Counted from the first letter of the stretch, positions 53,479 to 61,673 are shown. The stretch: 64,000 bases of DNA from UBA1858 sp045105615 (GCA_045105615.1 JBGCDS010000030.1:1-64000); one strand, 5' to 3'. The notes: generated from the letters alone by a model not told the origin. Numbers and translations are program-made.

Positions 53479-54663
53479 TTAACTATTTTGATAGTGTTCC
53501 ATTAATATCTTAGCAACTTCTGGTCTCGCAAATTCCATTGGTAGATCTTCTCCTGCTGCTAGCATTTCACGTACTTTAGTGCCTGAGAGTAATACAAAGT
53601 CTTCTTTGCTGTGATCAGGTGCATCTCGCATCATCACGACTTTATCGAGTTTCTTTGAGTAAGCAGTATGGTCAGCATTGAATATTTCTATTTCTAATGC
53701 ATCGTCTGGGACTTGATCATCAAAGATGGTTTGTGCATCAAAAGCACCGTAGTAATCGCCAACACCAGCATGATCACGACCAATAATGAAATGGGTGCAA
53801 CCACAATTTTGTCTAAATACTGCATGTAGCACTGCTTCTCTTGGTCCGGCATATAGCATGTCGAATCCATAGCCAGTAATCATCACTGTATTAGGTGGGA
53901 AATATAGCTCAACCATTTTACGTATTGCAGCGTCTCGTACAGGGGCAGGAATATCGCCTGGTTTCAATTGGCCTAATAACATATGGATGAGAACACCGTC
54001 TGCATTGGTCGATTCTTTTGCCATTTTGCATAACTCTTCGTGTGCGCGATGCATGGGATTTCGAGTTTGAAATGCCACTGTTTTTTTCCAGCCGCATTTT
54101 TCAATTTCAGCACGAATCTGTACGGCCGTTCTAAACGTGCCAGGAAATTCGGTTTCAAAGTAACTGTAATTTAAAACTTCAATCGGGCCAGAAACTACAT
54201 TATTACCAAGTGAGGTAAAAGTGGCTACACCAGGATGATCGGCATCTTTGGTAGCGTAGACTTTTTGCGTGATTAAATCTAACTCGTCTTGACTGAGTTG
54301 TTCTATATTCTCAACCGTTTGAATGGCGACCACTGGGTTGCCATCTACATTAGGATCTAATAGTGCAATTCTTTTATGGCCACTGATCTCGGAAATGTCT
54401 TTACACAAATTCAGTACAGGGGTAGGCCAAAAAAGCCCACTGCTTGTATGCATGTTATTGGCAACGGAAATTGCGTCTGCCTTATTCATATAGCCAGCGA
54501 GTGGAGTGAAGTATCCAGCACCTAGCATGACTGCATTGGCAGCGGTGGCAGAATTGACAAGTAATTTAGGAAGCGTCTCTGCTTCTTTTAATAATGCTGC
54601 ACGTTTCTCATCATTTTCCACGTAAAGTGGGATGAGTTTTGCTCCTCCATGCGGTTTTATCAT
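53479..54663 (-). CDS. sat: ATP sulfurylase (sulfate adenylyltransferase) Sat
   Basis: Sat forms adenosine 5'-phosphosulfate from sulfate and ATP (or the reverse in sulfur oxidation). It is 394 residues, the homo-oligomeric type. The active-site motif QTRNPMHRAHE is at 199-209, with GRDHAGVGDYYG and a late FVLLSGTKVREML segment. AGGAG precedes the ATG. No aprAB, cysC or cysH gene lies beside it, so its pathway cannot be decided here. A CbiX-type chelatase 3 kb away would fit siroheme supply for sulfite reductase. Confidence 0.95.
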   Translation of the reverse strand: MIKPHGGAKLIPLYVENDEKRAALLKEAETLPKLLVNSATAANAVMLGAGYFTPLAGYMNKADAISVANNMHTSSGLFWPTPVLNLCKDISEISGHKRIALLDPNVDGNPVVAIQTVENIEQLSQDELDLITQKVYATKDADHPGVATFTSLGNNVVSGPIEVLNYSYFETEFPGTFRTAVQIRAEIEKCGWKKTVAFQTRNPMHRAHEELCKMAKESTNADGVLIHMLLGQLKPGDIPAPVRDAAIRKMVELYFPPNTVMITGYGFDMLYAGPREAVLHAVFRQNCGCTHFIIGRDHAGVGDYYGAFDAQTIFDDQVPDDALEIEIFNADHTAYSKKLDKVVMMRDAPDHSKEDFVLLSGTKVREMLAAGEDLPMEFARPEVAKILMEHYQNS

Positions 54664-54730
54664 CGCATACTCCTGTTGGTTGAATTTATGTCGTTATTAT
54701 TATTTTTTATCTTTATTTGTAGGTGAATCG

Positions 54731-54796
54731 AGCTTATTCAATAAGCTTGGAGATAGTATCATTAACACAATTTCAGGCAAACTTGACAAGCTTATT
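54731..54796. repeat. AAGCTTAT-type inverted repeats
   Basis: AGCTTAT (54731-54737) and ATAAGCT (54741-54747) form a small hairpin. AATAAGCTTG (54740-54749) is the exact inverse complement of CAAGCTTATT (54787-54796). Nothing coding explains them. Confidence 0.6.
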
Positions 54797-54862
54797 TACC
54801 GTATTTCACGTTCGGGATGACCGGATCAATCGCTGAGTCAGCCTAGATTTGCTGATTGGTGG

Positions 54863-54913
54863 GAGTATCACCGCTGATACTCGCTAAGTGTAATCTGCCA
54901 GCTTGCTGGTTTT
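54863..54913 (+). ncRNA. candidate structured small RNA end with terminator-like hairpin
   Basis: GAGTATCA and TGATACTC (4-base loop, 54863-54882) form a perfect stem. Sixteen bases later CCAGC-TT-GCTGG is followed by TTTT (54898-54913), the shape of a terminator. No known RNA family was recognised and no matching promoter could be fixed upstream. Confidence 0.3.
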
Positions 54914-55314
54914 AGACAAACAATCCTCGAGAAAAACCAGTACTTGGAGGCTGCTCTGCTTATTATGCCTATTCGAAATGAGTGCAAGATTGAAAAAAGG
55001 TAGTGTTGTCTATTCGCTGCACGTTTCTTAATGTACCGCTGTTAAAGCAGTCAGTGTTAACTCATATTTCATTTAGTTAATGTCTCTGGATAACCTTGGT
55101 TGTTTTAGAAAAGTAATAATTTTTTCTGCTAAAAAAACCCACTATCTATTAGTAGGATATGTTTGCTCTAGTATTTTTAATGAATAATTCTTGTTTGTGA
55201 AATGTTCTATCTATCTAAAATCTAAATAGAAACTGTTAATCCGATCACATTGCATTTTGACTTGCTATGCTAATCTAATTCTGTAATTAAACGTAGTTAT
55301 GTCAGGGGATTTTT

Positions 55315-55512
55315 ATGTTGTTAACAAGTGCGGTCATCGTTGCTTGGTTTGCAGGACTATTAGTTATGTTCAGTGGCTTTGAACGTTCTCAAGAATTGAA
55401 ATCAGGAGCGTTAATTGTTGATCAGCAAAAGCGTAATAAATTAACATTTGGTTTAGGTATTTATTTGGTCATTAGTTTAGGGCTGCTAGTAGTGTTTGTT
55501 ACTCAGGCATAA
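55315..55512 (+). CDS. small two-TM membrane protein, unknown function
   Basis: A 65-residue product with two hydrophobic helices (about 3-20 and 45-63) joined by a charged cytoplasmic-type loop (FERSQELKSGALIVDQQKRNK). A good ribosome binding site (AGGGGA) lies 6 bases upstream. I do not recognise a family. It is convergent with msrB and has a long gene-free region in front. Confidence 0.75.
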   Translation: MLLTSAVIVAWFAGLLVMFSGFERSQELKSGALIVDQQKRNKLTFGLGIYLVISLGLLVVFVTQA

Positions 55513-55558
55513 TAACAGAACATCGTTTAATTTTTCTTTTATACTCCTCACAAGATAT

Positions 55559-56065
55559 TCAGCTGGCTTTAAAGTGTAACGCGTTGCCATTGTTGCACCA
55601 ACGTTCTCCTTTCGGTAATGGCCCATCCATAAATAAATGACCATGGTGTCCACCACAACGCGCACACTTATATGCTCTTTGTGGGGGAATCGCAGATAGA
55701 TCAGTATAAGTTACTAAATGCCCTAGAATGTGTTGTTTAAAACTGGGCCATCCAGTGTGACTCTCATACTTCATTTCTGAGGTGAATAAATCTAAATCAC
55801 AACCCTGGCATAAATAAACACCTGTTCGCCACTCCTTGTTTAAAGGGCTTGATTGGCGTATTTCTGTCTTGCCTTTTCTGAGAACATAGTAGGCATTTTC
55901 GGAGAGCTTTTGTTTCCACTCATCATCGCTTAATGTTAGCGTTTGAATGTCACTTGCTGCTGTATATAATTGTTTGCTCTTGCCTGAGAGTATTTGTAGA
56001 TATACAAAACCGGTGAAGCCAAATACTCCTATTAAGAAATTTCTACGTGATTTAGATAAATTCAT
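55559..56065 (-). CDS. msrB: peptide-methionine (R)-S-oxide reductase MsrB, exported form
   Basis: MsrB repairs R-methionine sulfoxide in oxidised proteins. The 168 residues begin with a twin-arginine-like export signal (SRRNFL, then a hydrophobic stretch to about 27). The catalytic domain (about 45-166) has zinc ligands Cys86, Cys89, Cys134 and Cys137 and the catalytic Cys157 in RWCNNGNALHF. The signal suggests a periplasmic enzyme. No msrA is seen in the window. Confidence 0.92.
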   Translation of the reverse strand: MNLSKSRRNFLIGVFGFTGFVYLQILSGKSKQLYTAASDIQTLTLSDDEWKQKLSENAYYVLRKGKTEIRQSSPLNKEWRTGVYLCQGCDLDLFTSEMKYESHTGWPSFKQHILGHLVTYTDLSAIPPQRAYKCARCGGHHGHLFMDGPLPKGERWCNNGNALHFKAS

Positions 56066-56180
56066 ATGAGGTCAACTCCCAATGTTATTAAACATTAGAT
56101 CGGGTATCCAGGGTGTAATCTTACAAGCTAGTTAGAGTATTATAGAGATTAATTTATTTGCAAAAACAATTTTATAATAT

Positions 56181-56480
56181 ATGAGTAATACACCAGAAGA
56201 CGTTAAATCATATTTCCTTAAAATCAATCGTACGATAACGACCAGCCTGGTGGTGATCTTAATTATGATTTCAGTGATGTTTTGGTATACCAAAGCAGCT
56301 ACTCTCGAGAGTTCTTCTTCTTCGATAGGTGCGGCTTTGATGATATTAGCAGTCGTATTTTATCAATTGCCTCGTGTCAGCTTCTTGATTACACGGCGTC
56401 ATTTCGAGAAAGCAGATCGCAAGGGCATAGAAATTCTCGATTCTGGTTGGAAACCGTTCAGGCAATGGTTGGAATCTTGA
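56181..56480 (+). CDS. small membrane protein, unknown function
   Basis: The 99-residue product has two hydrophobic segments (about 20-36 and 48-64) and a basic C-terminal tail (RRHFEKADRKG). No family is recognised. It is divergent from msrB with 115 bases between starts. No obvious ribosome binding site precedes the ATG, so the start is uncertain. Confidence 0.6.
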   Translation: MSNTPEDVKSYFLKINRTITTSLVVILIMISVMFWYTKAATLESSSSSIGAALMILAVVFYQLPRVSFLITRRHFEKADRKGIEILDSGWKPFRQWLES

Positions 56481-56532
56481 TTGTCAAAAACAACTAGTTA
56501 ATATTGATTGGCTGACCGAATAGGCTTGTTTC

Positions 56533-56606
56533 TGGGAGTATTATCGGAATACCCACGGCCTAAATATGCATTCTATAGTAGCCTTAATAGGACCCTGAAA
56601 AAGGGT
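56533..56606 (+). promoter_or_regulatory. two hairpins in the leader of the PilZ gene
   Basis: GTATT and AATAC (56538-56552 region, extendable by GGG/CCC with a bulge) form one stem. ACCCT-GAAAA-AGGGT (56592-56606) forms a second, 28 bases before the coding start. They may be a 5' leader structure. They do not match the c-di-GMP riboswitch pattern that I know. Confidence 0.35.
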
Positions 56607-56633
56607 AGAAAACGGCCAATTTAGACATAATAA

Positions 56634-56984
56634 ATGGAAACTGATATGCATTATCCACGTAGTCAACGCCAACCTCTCGACGGAGAAGTGATAATAAAGC
56701 GCCCAGGTAAACCTACTTTGAAGTCTAAGCAGGGGAACTTCAGTGATGGAGGCTTATTTGTCAATCTGCCTAGCCATGACTTACAGAAAGGACGTCGTGT
56801 AGAGGTGATACTGGTACGGGAAAACGGAACAGTTCGGGATATGCAAAGAATGTCGGGTATTGTGATTAGGATCGACGATGAGGGCGTTGCTATGGTTACT
56901 TATAAAGCCGATCAATTGCGCCGAGGCGATGCTGAGGATGCTAGCCCAATTAGTATTAGATCGAATATGCCTGAAACCTCGTAA
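56634..56984 (+). CDS. single-domain PilZ (c-di-GMP receptor) protein
   Basis: A 116-residue PilZ domain protein. The two ligand motifs are visible: an Arg-x2-Arg element (RSQR, 9-12) near the N-terminus, somewhat shorter than the usual RxxxR, and NFSDGG (about 36-41), which fits the (D/N)xSxxG motif. Such small PilZ proteins act as c-di-GMP-dependent adaptors, often affecting motility or pili. Followed by a good terminator. Confidence 0.88.
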   Translation: METDMHYPRSQRQPLDGEVIIKRPGKPTLKSKQGNFSDGGLFVNLPSHDLQKGRRVEVILVRENGTVRDMQRMSGIVIRIDDEGVAMVTYKADQLRRGDAEDASPISIRSNMPETS

Positions 56985-57071
56985 ACGGTCGATTTCGACC
57001 GATGACGTGTAAAGCAATTTTTCTACTTCACACTATAATTAACCCTGTAGTTTCTCTCCTTCTGAAGCTGG

Positions 57072-57102
57072 CCCGCAGTAATTTATTATTGCGGGTTTTT
57101 TT
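57072..57102 (+). terminator. Rho-independent terminator after the PilZ gene
   Basis: CCCGCA (57072-57077) pairs with TGCGGG (57090-57095), with further TAAT/ATTA pairing inside the loop, followed by seven T. It lies about 90 bases after the PilZ stop. Confidence 0.88.
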
Positions 57103-57217
57103 ATGCCTGCTGTATAGTCTCTGTATACCTGATATTAATCTTAAGCTTGTCCCTCAGGCGCTCAAGTGATTGAATGTGGTCCCGAAGTTACTTCTAGATA
57201 TAACAGGTCTAATTCTT

Positions 57218-57589
57218 ATGAAATCGTTGTTGTTAGTTGCACATGGCAGTCGCCGTGCTGAATCAAATGCTGAAATTGCCGTTGTTGCTAAGTCTTTGAG
57301 TGAGAGAGTTAAAGGAAATTATGCTCGAACAGGCTATGCATTTTTAGAACTGGCCGAACCATCTATCCCAGAGGGTATTGATACACTAGTTAAAAATGGT
57401 GCGACTGAAGTGACGATACTTCCATACTTTCTGTCCGCAGGGCGTCACGTACATGAAGATGTGCCTGAAATCGTTAATCTGAAACAAGAAGAAATGAAGG
57501 ATGTAAAGATACATATCGCACCTTATATTGGCGAAGCAGTAGAAATGATAGATGTGTTAGTGGCTATCTCTGAGAGTGGCAAAAAATAG
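57218..57589 (+). CDS. CbiX/SirB-type sirohydrochlorin chelatase-like protein
   Basis: The ATG at 57218 gives 123 residues, starting MKSLLLVAHGSRRAES, the hallmark of short CbiX (CbiXS) chelatases. The catalytic His9 and a second conserved His in SAGRHVHEDVPE are present. The family inserts iron or cobalt into sirohydrochlorin, for siroheme or cobalamin. A TTG at 57170 would add 16 residues without family support. Siroheme use would fit with sulfate assimilation through sat. Confidence 0.85.
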   Translation: MKSLLLVAHGSRRAESNAEIAVVAKSLSERVKGNYARTGYAFLELAEPSIPEGIDTLVKNGATEVTILPYFLSAGRHVHEDVPEIVNLKQEEMKDVKIHIAPYIGEAVEMIDVLVAISESGKK

Positions 57590-57594
57590 CAATT

Positions 57595-58401
57595 TTATTT
57601 GCTTGTCAGGCTATTCTGCTCAGTGATAATAAGCGATACCTGACTACGGTTTAGCCAGTCAGATAGGTAAGTTACTGCTACTTTACTGACTTCTTCTTCA
57701 GGATGATATGAAAGCAGATTTTCGCATACATCACTTAATGATCCTCCTTTTAAGAAAATGTTTATTGATTCTAGTTCACTTATTTCAAGTGATCTAAACT
57801 CAGTGACTCTTTGCGCATTTCTCCAAATAACCCAGGTGGAGTCATCGCATTGTTGCACGTCAGGTGGAGATTGTTGTTGTTTCAGTGCTTGCCAGATTTC
57901 AACACAGTTATAATTGTTTTGAAATAATTGCAAACTGGGATGAAAACGGATTTTAATGTTGGGCCAATCTTCAATCGATAATTTACTTAGATCAAACATG
58001 CTTGCGGCTGTAGAGTCGTTGGCATCGAATGCAAATAATAGTGTTTGCTCAAATCGTGCAAGTTCTGCAATCACTGGATATTGATTAAAGGGCGGATTGT
58101 TTTTTAAATAATCAGGTACATTGCTGCAAAATTCGCGTAATGAAGTGTGATTTGAAGGGTAGGCGTCAATGTATCCTTCTACTAACTGATCAAATAATTC
58201 GTCACCAAGATAATAGCTTAAGATTTGATGATCAGTATCGATTACTCCACGCAAGCGAACCGTGTAAGCATTGCTATAAATATTAAGCCGCGTCTGTTTG
58301 TCGATCGGGCCGCCATCTTTAATGTAGTCATCAACTTGTTGCTTTTTATGAACTAGATAGTTGATTAAATCTGACTGTAAGGCTCGTAAGTCTGGCATCA
58401 A
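57595..58401 (-). CDS. DUF2063 (BufC/HvfC-like) partner of the MNIO enzyme
   Basis: A 268-residue protein. The N-terminal DUF2063 domain (about 6-95) has the usual layout: LRALQSDLINYLV, then RLNIYSNAYTVRLRGVIDTDHQIL. The C-terminal part has a wHTH-like helical end. In related systems this protein binds the leader of the precursor peptide and presents it to the MNIO enzyme. It starts 12 bases after the enzyme gene and is the last gene of the three-gene set. Confidence 0.88.
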   Translation of the reverse strand: MMPDLRALQSDLINYLVHKKQQVDDYIKDGGPIDKQTRLNIYSNAYTVRLRGVIDTDHQILSYYLGDELFDQLVEGYIDAYPSNHTSLREFCSNVPDYLKNNPPFNQYPVIAELARFEQTLLFAFDANDSTAASMFDLSKLSIEDWPNIKIRFHPSLQLFQNNYNCVEIWQALKQQQSPPDVQQCDDSTWVIWRNAQRVTEFRSLEISELESINIFLKGGSLSDVCENLLSYHPEEEVSKVAVTYLSDWLNRSQVSLIITEQNSLTSK

Positions 58402-58413
58402 GGCTTTTTAGTT

Positions 58414-59253
58414 TCAAACAGAGGTTAACGCTAAGGTTTGTTGGGCAATATCACGTGCATACTTCATTTCTGCATGCAGATCTTCAAATGGCGGAATATT
58501 GTCATCTCTTTCAATTAAAGTGCTAACAAAGCCAAATTTCTTAACAGCATCAGCATATAAGTCCCATACTGCAGGAGGGACATCATGATCATGTGTATCA
58601 ATTACATAATCGCCGTAATCACTATGACCGGCTAAATGAAATTGTTGGATATGTTCGGGCTTGATCGCATGTAAAAATGTTTGTGCAGAAAAACCATGGT
58701 TTCGTGAACTGACATAAATATTGTTAATGTCTAACAATATTTTGCAGCCGGCACGATCTGCAATGGTATTAATGAAATCCCATTCTTCCATGTCTGATTG
58801 ATTGTAAGTGAGATAGCTAGAAACATTTTCTAGGACTAATGTTCTACCTAATATTTCTTGTACCTGTTGAACGCGGTCAACAATGTGTGTAATCACTTCG
58901 TCGTTGTATGGAACCGGTAATAAATCATGACTGTTTAGACCTTCTGCGCCTGTCCAGCATAAATGATCAGATACCCATTCGGGTTGTACTTCGGAGGATA
59001 ACGTTTTTAGTTTTTTTAAATAATCCATATTTAATGGATCAGTGCTGGCGATCGACAACGATACACCATGCATCACAATAGGGTAATTTTCTCTTACTGA
59101 ATGGAGGAAGTACTTAGGCTTGCCTCCTGCAACCATAAAGTTTTCTGAAATGACTTCGAACCAGTCAACGTCAGGTCGATTATCGACAACATGTTGATAG
59201 TGGTCAGTGCGAAGTCCTACGCCAAATCCAAGAAAATTATTATTCATGATCAT
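58414..59253 (-). CDS. DUF692 / MNIO-family iron enzyme (BufB-like)
   Basis: A multinuclear non-heme iron oxidative enzyme of 279 residues with a TIM-barrel fold. Metal-ligand regions are seen in order: FEVISENFM, MHGVSLSI, SDHLCW, LVLENVSSYL, LLDINNIYV, HLAGHSD, DTHDHDVP and LIERDDN. Such enzymes modify cysteines of a partner precursor. The gene lies 59 bases after the Cys-rich precursor gene, with a hairpin between, and 12 bases before the DUF2063 gene. Confidence 0.92.
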   Translation of the reverse strand: MIMNNNFLGFGVGLRTDHYQHVVDNRPDVDWFEVISENFMVAGGKPKYFLHSVRENYPIVMHGVSLSIASTDPLNMDYLKKLKTLSSEVQPEWVSDHLCWTGAEGLNSHDLLPVPYNDEVITHIVDRVQQVQEILGRTLVLENVSSYLTYNQSDMEEWDFINTIADRAGCKILLDINNIYVSSRNHGFSAQTFLHAIKPEHIQQFHLAGHSDYGDYVIDTHDHDVPPAVWDLYADAVKKFGFVSTLIERDDNIPPFEDLHAEMKYARDIAQQTLALTSV

Positions 59254-59263
59254 TCTTTTGAAA

Positions 59264-59290
59264 CACGGGAAGCGACTAGCACTCCCCGTG
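59264..59290 (-). terminator. hairpin between precursor and MNIO genes (attenuator)
   Basis: CACGGG and CCCGTG arms with a 15-base loop, followed on the minus strand by TTTC, lie between the precursor stop and the enzyme start. Partial termination would give more precursor than enzyme, as is usual in RiPP operons. Confidence 0.6.
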
Positions 59291-59312
59291 ATATCGGAGT
59301 ATTGGTGATAAA

Positions 59313-59783
59313 TTAAGCGCCTACTTTGCCGCCAACATCACCACAAGATTTCTCTGTGGTAGCAACAAAACCCTGGCCTTTGCATGATGCTTGACCAGCG
59401 CATGAGTTTTCAGCAGTACCGCAATCATTGTGGCCTTTACAAGTGTTTATGCCATAGCAGTGGATTAAATCAGTTTTTGCAATTTCACCAACCCAGTCAT
59501 CTTTAACTGTGCCGCCAATATCGCCACATGCTTTGCTTGGTGCAGCAACAAAGCCGCTTCCTTTACAAGATGCTTGTCCGCCACATGAATTGTCAGCAGT
59601 GCCACAATCGTTATGACCTTTGCATACGTTGACGCCATAGCAATGAACTAAATCTGTTGTATTAGCTGAAGCTGAAGCAACTTCAGCAGTTTCAGATGTT
59701 GTTTGACAACCGCTGATGATTCCAGCTGCTGCTAGTGCTAATGCAACGCCAGTCATTTTTGGAGCAAGTTTTAAGTTTTCCAT
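59313..59783 (-). CDS. Cys-rich bufferin-like precursor lipoprotein with two six-Cys repeats
   Basis: A 156-residue exported protein. The N-terminus has Lys residues, a hydrophobic stretch and a lipobox ISGC, with lipid-acceptor Cys26 and Gln at +2, predicting an outer-membrane lipoprotein. Two repeats, 61 residues apart, have Cys at 48, 54, 60, 67, 73, 86 and at 109, 115, 121, 128, 134, 147 (spacing 6-6-7-6-13 in both). Each repeat contains CYG, CKGHNDCGTA, SC and CKG-x-GF. It is followed by the MNIO and DUF2063 genes. Related BufA proteins bind copper after cysteine modification. AAGGAA precedes the ATG. Confidence 0.88.
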   Translation of the reverse strand: MENLKLAPKMTGVALALAAAGIISGCQTTSETAEVASASANTTDLVHCYGVNVCKGHNDCGTADNSCGGQASCKGSGFVAAPSKACGDIGGTVKDDWVGEIAKTDLIHCYGINTCKGHNDCGTAENSCAGQASCKGQGFVATTEKSCGDVGGKVGA

Positions 59784-59929
59784 GATTGATTCCTTATGTT
59801 AAATCTCTATAAAATATGAAGTGAGTATAAGTAGGGTAACTATTTGAAAGCAGCATTTTTTAGGCTGTATCTTGGTGTTACTAGATACAAGACCTTAGTA
59901 ATGTGGCGTTAATTACAAAATAATTTAAT

Positions 59930-60631
59930 TTATTTTAATAATTCTTTAGAGGTGATGGGGTGGTAAGGAGTATTCCGTGTTTTATCATGGGTATGCATGC
60001 GATATTCAACAAAATCACTGCATTTATGGAAGTGTAAGAATGGATTGCCACTGATTTGTTCGCTCAGATGTGAGGTCGATTGATTGGCATAATTATGACC
60101 AGGATGAATGACGGTGTCAGGATCAAGATTGCTTTTCATCTTTTTTAATGTGGAAAACATTTGCTCAGGGTCGCCGCCCTGTAAGTCGCATCGACCGCAT
60201 CCGAATACAAATAATGTATCACCAGTAATGATATCATTGTCGAGTAAATAGCATGCTGATCCAGGAGTATGTCCAGGAGTATGCAAGACAGATATTTCTG
60301 TATCGCCAATATTAAGTGTATCGCCACCGTAATGTAGCGATGGCTTACTTAAATTCTCATCCCAAAAATCTGCTTCTTCTTTTAGTAAATGTAACTGTGG
60401 GTCCGAGTGGTTGAGGATCTCCTCTACACCGTTGATATGATCGTGGTGACTATGGGTGAGTAACACATCAGTAATAATGATGCCTTTTGACTGTGCCTGT
60501 TGAATGATTTTACAAACATCCCAAGCCGGATCAACAACAGCCGCCTGTTTGGTCCTAATATCAGTAATTAAATAGACGAAATTTTCCATTGGTCCTAGTT
60601 CCAAGGAGTTAATTTCATATGTCTTATTCAT
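59930..60631 (-). CDS. MBL-fold metallohydrolase of the glyoxalase II-like group
   Basis: The ATG at 60631 (GGAG nearby) gives 233 residues. The di-metal motif THSHHDH (59-65), a second His in HTPGHTPGS and HPGHNY near residue 178 are intact. The compact form without the C-terminal GloB substrate domain resembles YcbL-type hydrolases. It may act on glutathione thioesters or similar. The upstream in-frame extension overlaps the divergent mug promoter and is rejected. It is 146 bases upstream of the Cys-rich precursor gene on the same strand. Confidence 0.88.
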   Translation of the reverse strand: MNKTYEINSLELGPMENFVYLITDIRTKQAAVVDPAWDVCKIIQQAQSKGIIITDVLLTHSHHDHINGVEEILNHSDPQLHLLKEEADFWDENLSKPSLHYGGDTLNIGDTEISVLHTPGHTPGSACYLLDNDIITGDTLFVFGCGRCDLQGGDPEQMFSTLKKMKSNLDPDTVIHPGHNYANQSTSHLSEQISGNPFLHFHKCSDFVEYRMHTHDKTRNTPYHPITSKELLK

Positions 60632-60681
60632 AGCATTGCTCCAATAGGTCGACATGTAAAATGTATCATGGTCTATGGGTA

Positions 60682-60687
60682 TATAAT
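60682..60687 (+). promoter_or_regulatory. -10 box of the mug promoter (candidate)
   Basis: A perfect TATAAT lies 30 bases before the ATG at 60718. No good -35 box is seen. It supports the shorter Mug reading, since an ATG at 60661 would lie upstream of this box. Confidence 0.45.
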
Positions 60688-60717
60688 GTAAAAGATACTG
60701 ATTTAAAATACAAAGAA

Positions 60718-61260
60718 ATGGATGACGCAAGTAATAATGAAATTTCTCTGCCAGACTATATTGATCATGGCTTGAAAATTTTATCGGTAGGCTTGAATCC
60801 ATCAATGCCATCAGCACAGTTAGGTTTTTACTTTGCTAATCCTCGCAATCGATTTTGGAAAGCATTCAATCAAGCCGGCGTGATTGGTGTGGAAGTGACG
60901 CCAACTAAGAATATTCATCAACAGTTACTAGAAAAATATGGTATTGGTTTCACTGATGTGGCTAAACGCGCAAGCTCGATGGGGCATGAGTTGCGAGCGG
61001 CCGATTTTAAGAGAGATGCTCCTGTGCTACGTGAGAAAATAGAGCGTTATAGGCCTGAGTTAATATGGTTTCACGGTAAAGTGGCGATGAGCAAGTTTAT
61101 GTATTATTCCTATGGCGTGCGGCAAGATTGGCAATGGGGGTTTAATAGTATTGATGCTATGAGGTCAAGGGTGTTTATCAGTCCAAATCCAAGTCCTGCG
61201 AATGCGGCTTATAGCCTTGATGTGCTAGTGGGTTATTATAAAAAACTTAAATCCAGATGA
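60718..61260 (+). CDS. mug: G/U mismatch-specific DNA glycosylase Mug
   Basis: Mug removes uracil or thymine opposite guanine. From 60718 the protein is 180 residues. Motif 1 GLNPS (25-29) followed by GFYFANPRNRFWKAF, and motif 2 with NPSPANA (about 157-163), are the family's catalytic and intercalating elements. In motif 1 the catalytic Asn27 is kept. The ATG at 60661 would put a TATAAT box inside the gene, so the later ATG is chosen. It is divergent from the MBL gene. Confidence 0.92.
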   Translation: MDDASNNEISLPDYIDHGLKILSVGLNPSMPSAQLGFYFANPRNRFWKAFNQAGVIGVEVTPTKNIHQQLLEKYGIGFTDVAKRASSMGHELRAADFKRDAPVLREKIERYRPELIWFHGKVAMSKFMYYSYGVRQDWQWGFNSIDAMRSRVFISPNPSPANAAYSLDVLVGYYKKLKSR

Positions 61261-61313
61261 ACCTTCAAGTTAGTTCAATATCATATATACATATAATATA
61301 AGGTTAGACAGGC

Positions 61314-61673
61314 TTGAAGATATATTTTCAATTAATTCTGATTACGATGATATTGCTATCATTGTTTTTATCGCTGTCCTCTTCGGGGCATTCGGTTCCT
61401 GTCGCGTGGAATGATAAACTGATTCATTGTGTTAGTTATTTCTTTCTAATGATGATGCTAGATTTCTCTTGGGAATCTAGTAAACAGCTGCTAATTAAAG
61501 CGGTGATAATATTAATCTATAGTGGCTTGATTGAATATGCACAGGGTTTTATACCAGGAAGAGATACCTCATTGGCCGATATTGCTGCTAACGGAATAGG
61601 GGTGATGTTATTTATTGCCTGTGTGCCAATATTAAAGCGCATGAATGTCTATCAAATATTAAAGCTTATATAA
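61314..61673 (+). CDS. VanZ-like small membrane protein
   Basis: A 119-residue VanZ-like protein with about four TM segments. The conserved DKLIHCVSYFFLMMMLDF, then GLIEYAQGFIPGRDTSLADIAANGIG motif (about 75-100) is clear. It starts with TTG at 61314 (AAGG upstream). The next ATG would cut into the first helix. The function of these short VanZ proteins is not known. Confidence 0.82.
   Translation: MKIYFQLILITMILLSLFLSLSSSGHSVPVAWNDKLIHCVSYFFLMMMLDFSWESSKQLLIKAVIILIYSGLIEYAQGFIPGRDTSLADIAANGIGVMLFIACVPILKRMNVYQILKLI

Larger units (their letters stand above)
54664..55314 (+). other. 651-base gene-free region rich in inverted repeats
   Basis: No convincing protein gene is present. An open frame starting inside sat (54632-54820) lacks support. 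The left part holds three copies of an AAGCTTAT-type word, a perfect 8-bp hairpin (54863-54882), a CCAGC/GCTGG hairpin followed by TTTT (54898-54913) and a further long-range pairing to 54933-54940. The right part (54950-55300) is AT-rich and featureless. A structured RNA or an extragenic palindromic element is possible. Confidence 0.5.

Noticed and set aside
54632..54820. Open frame of 62 codons starting inside sat
   Set aside because: Runs antisense across the sat start and through the inverted repeats. No ribosome binding site and no protein-like pattern.
60632..60817. 62-residue N-terminal extension of the MBL hydrolase
   Set aside because: It overlaps the divergent mug start and has no family match. 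The ATG at 60631 has a GGAG site and gives the usual N-terminus.
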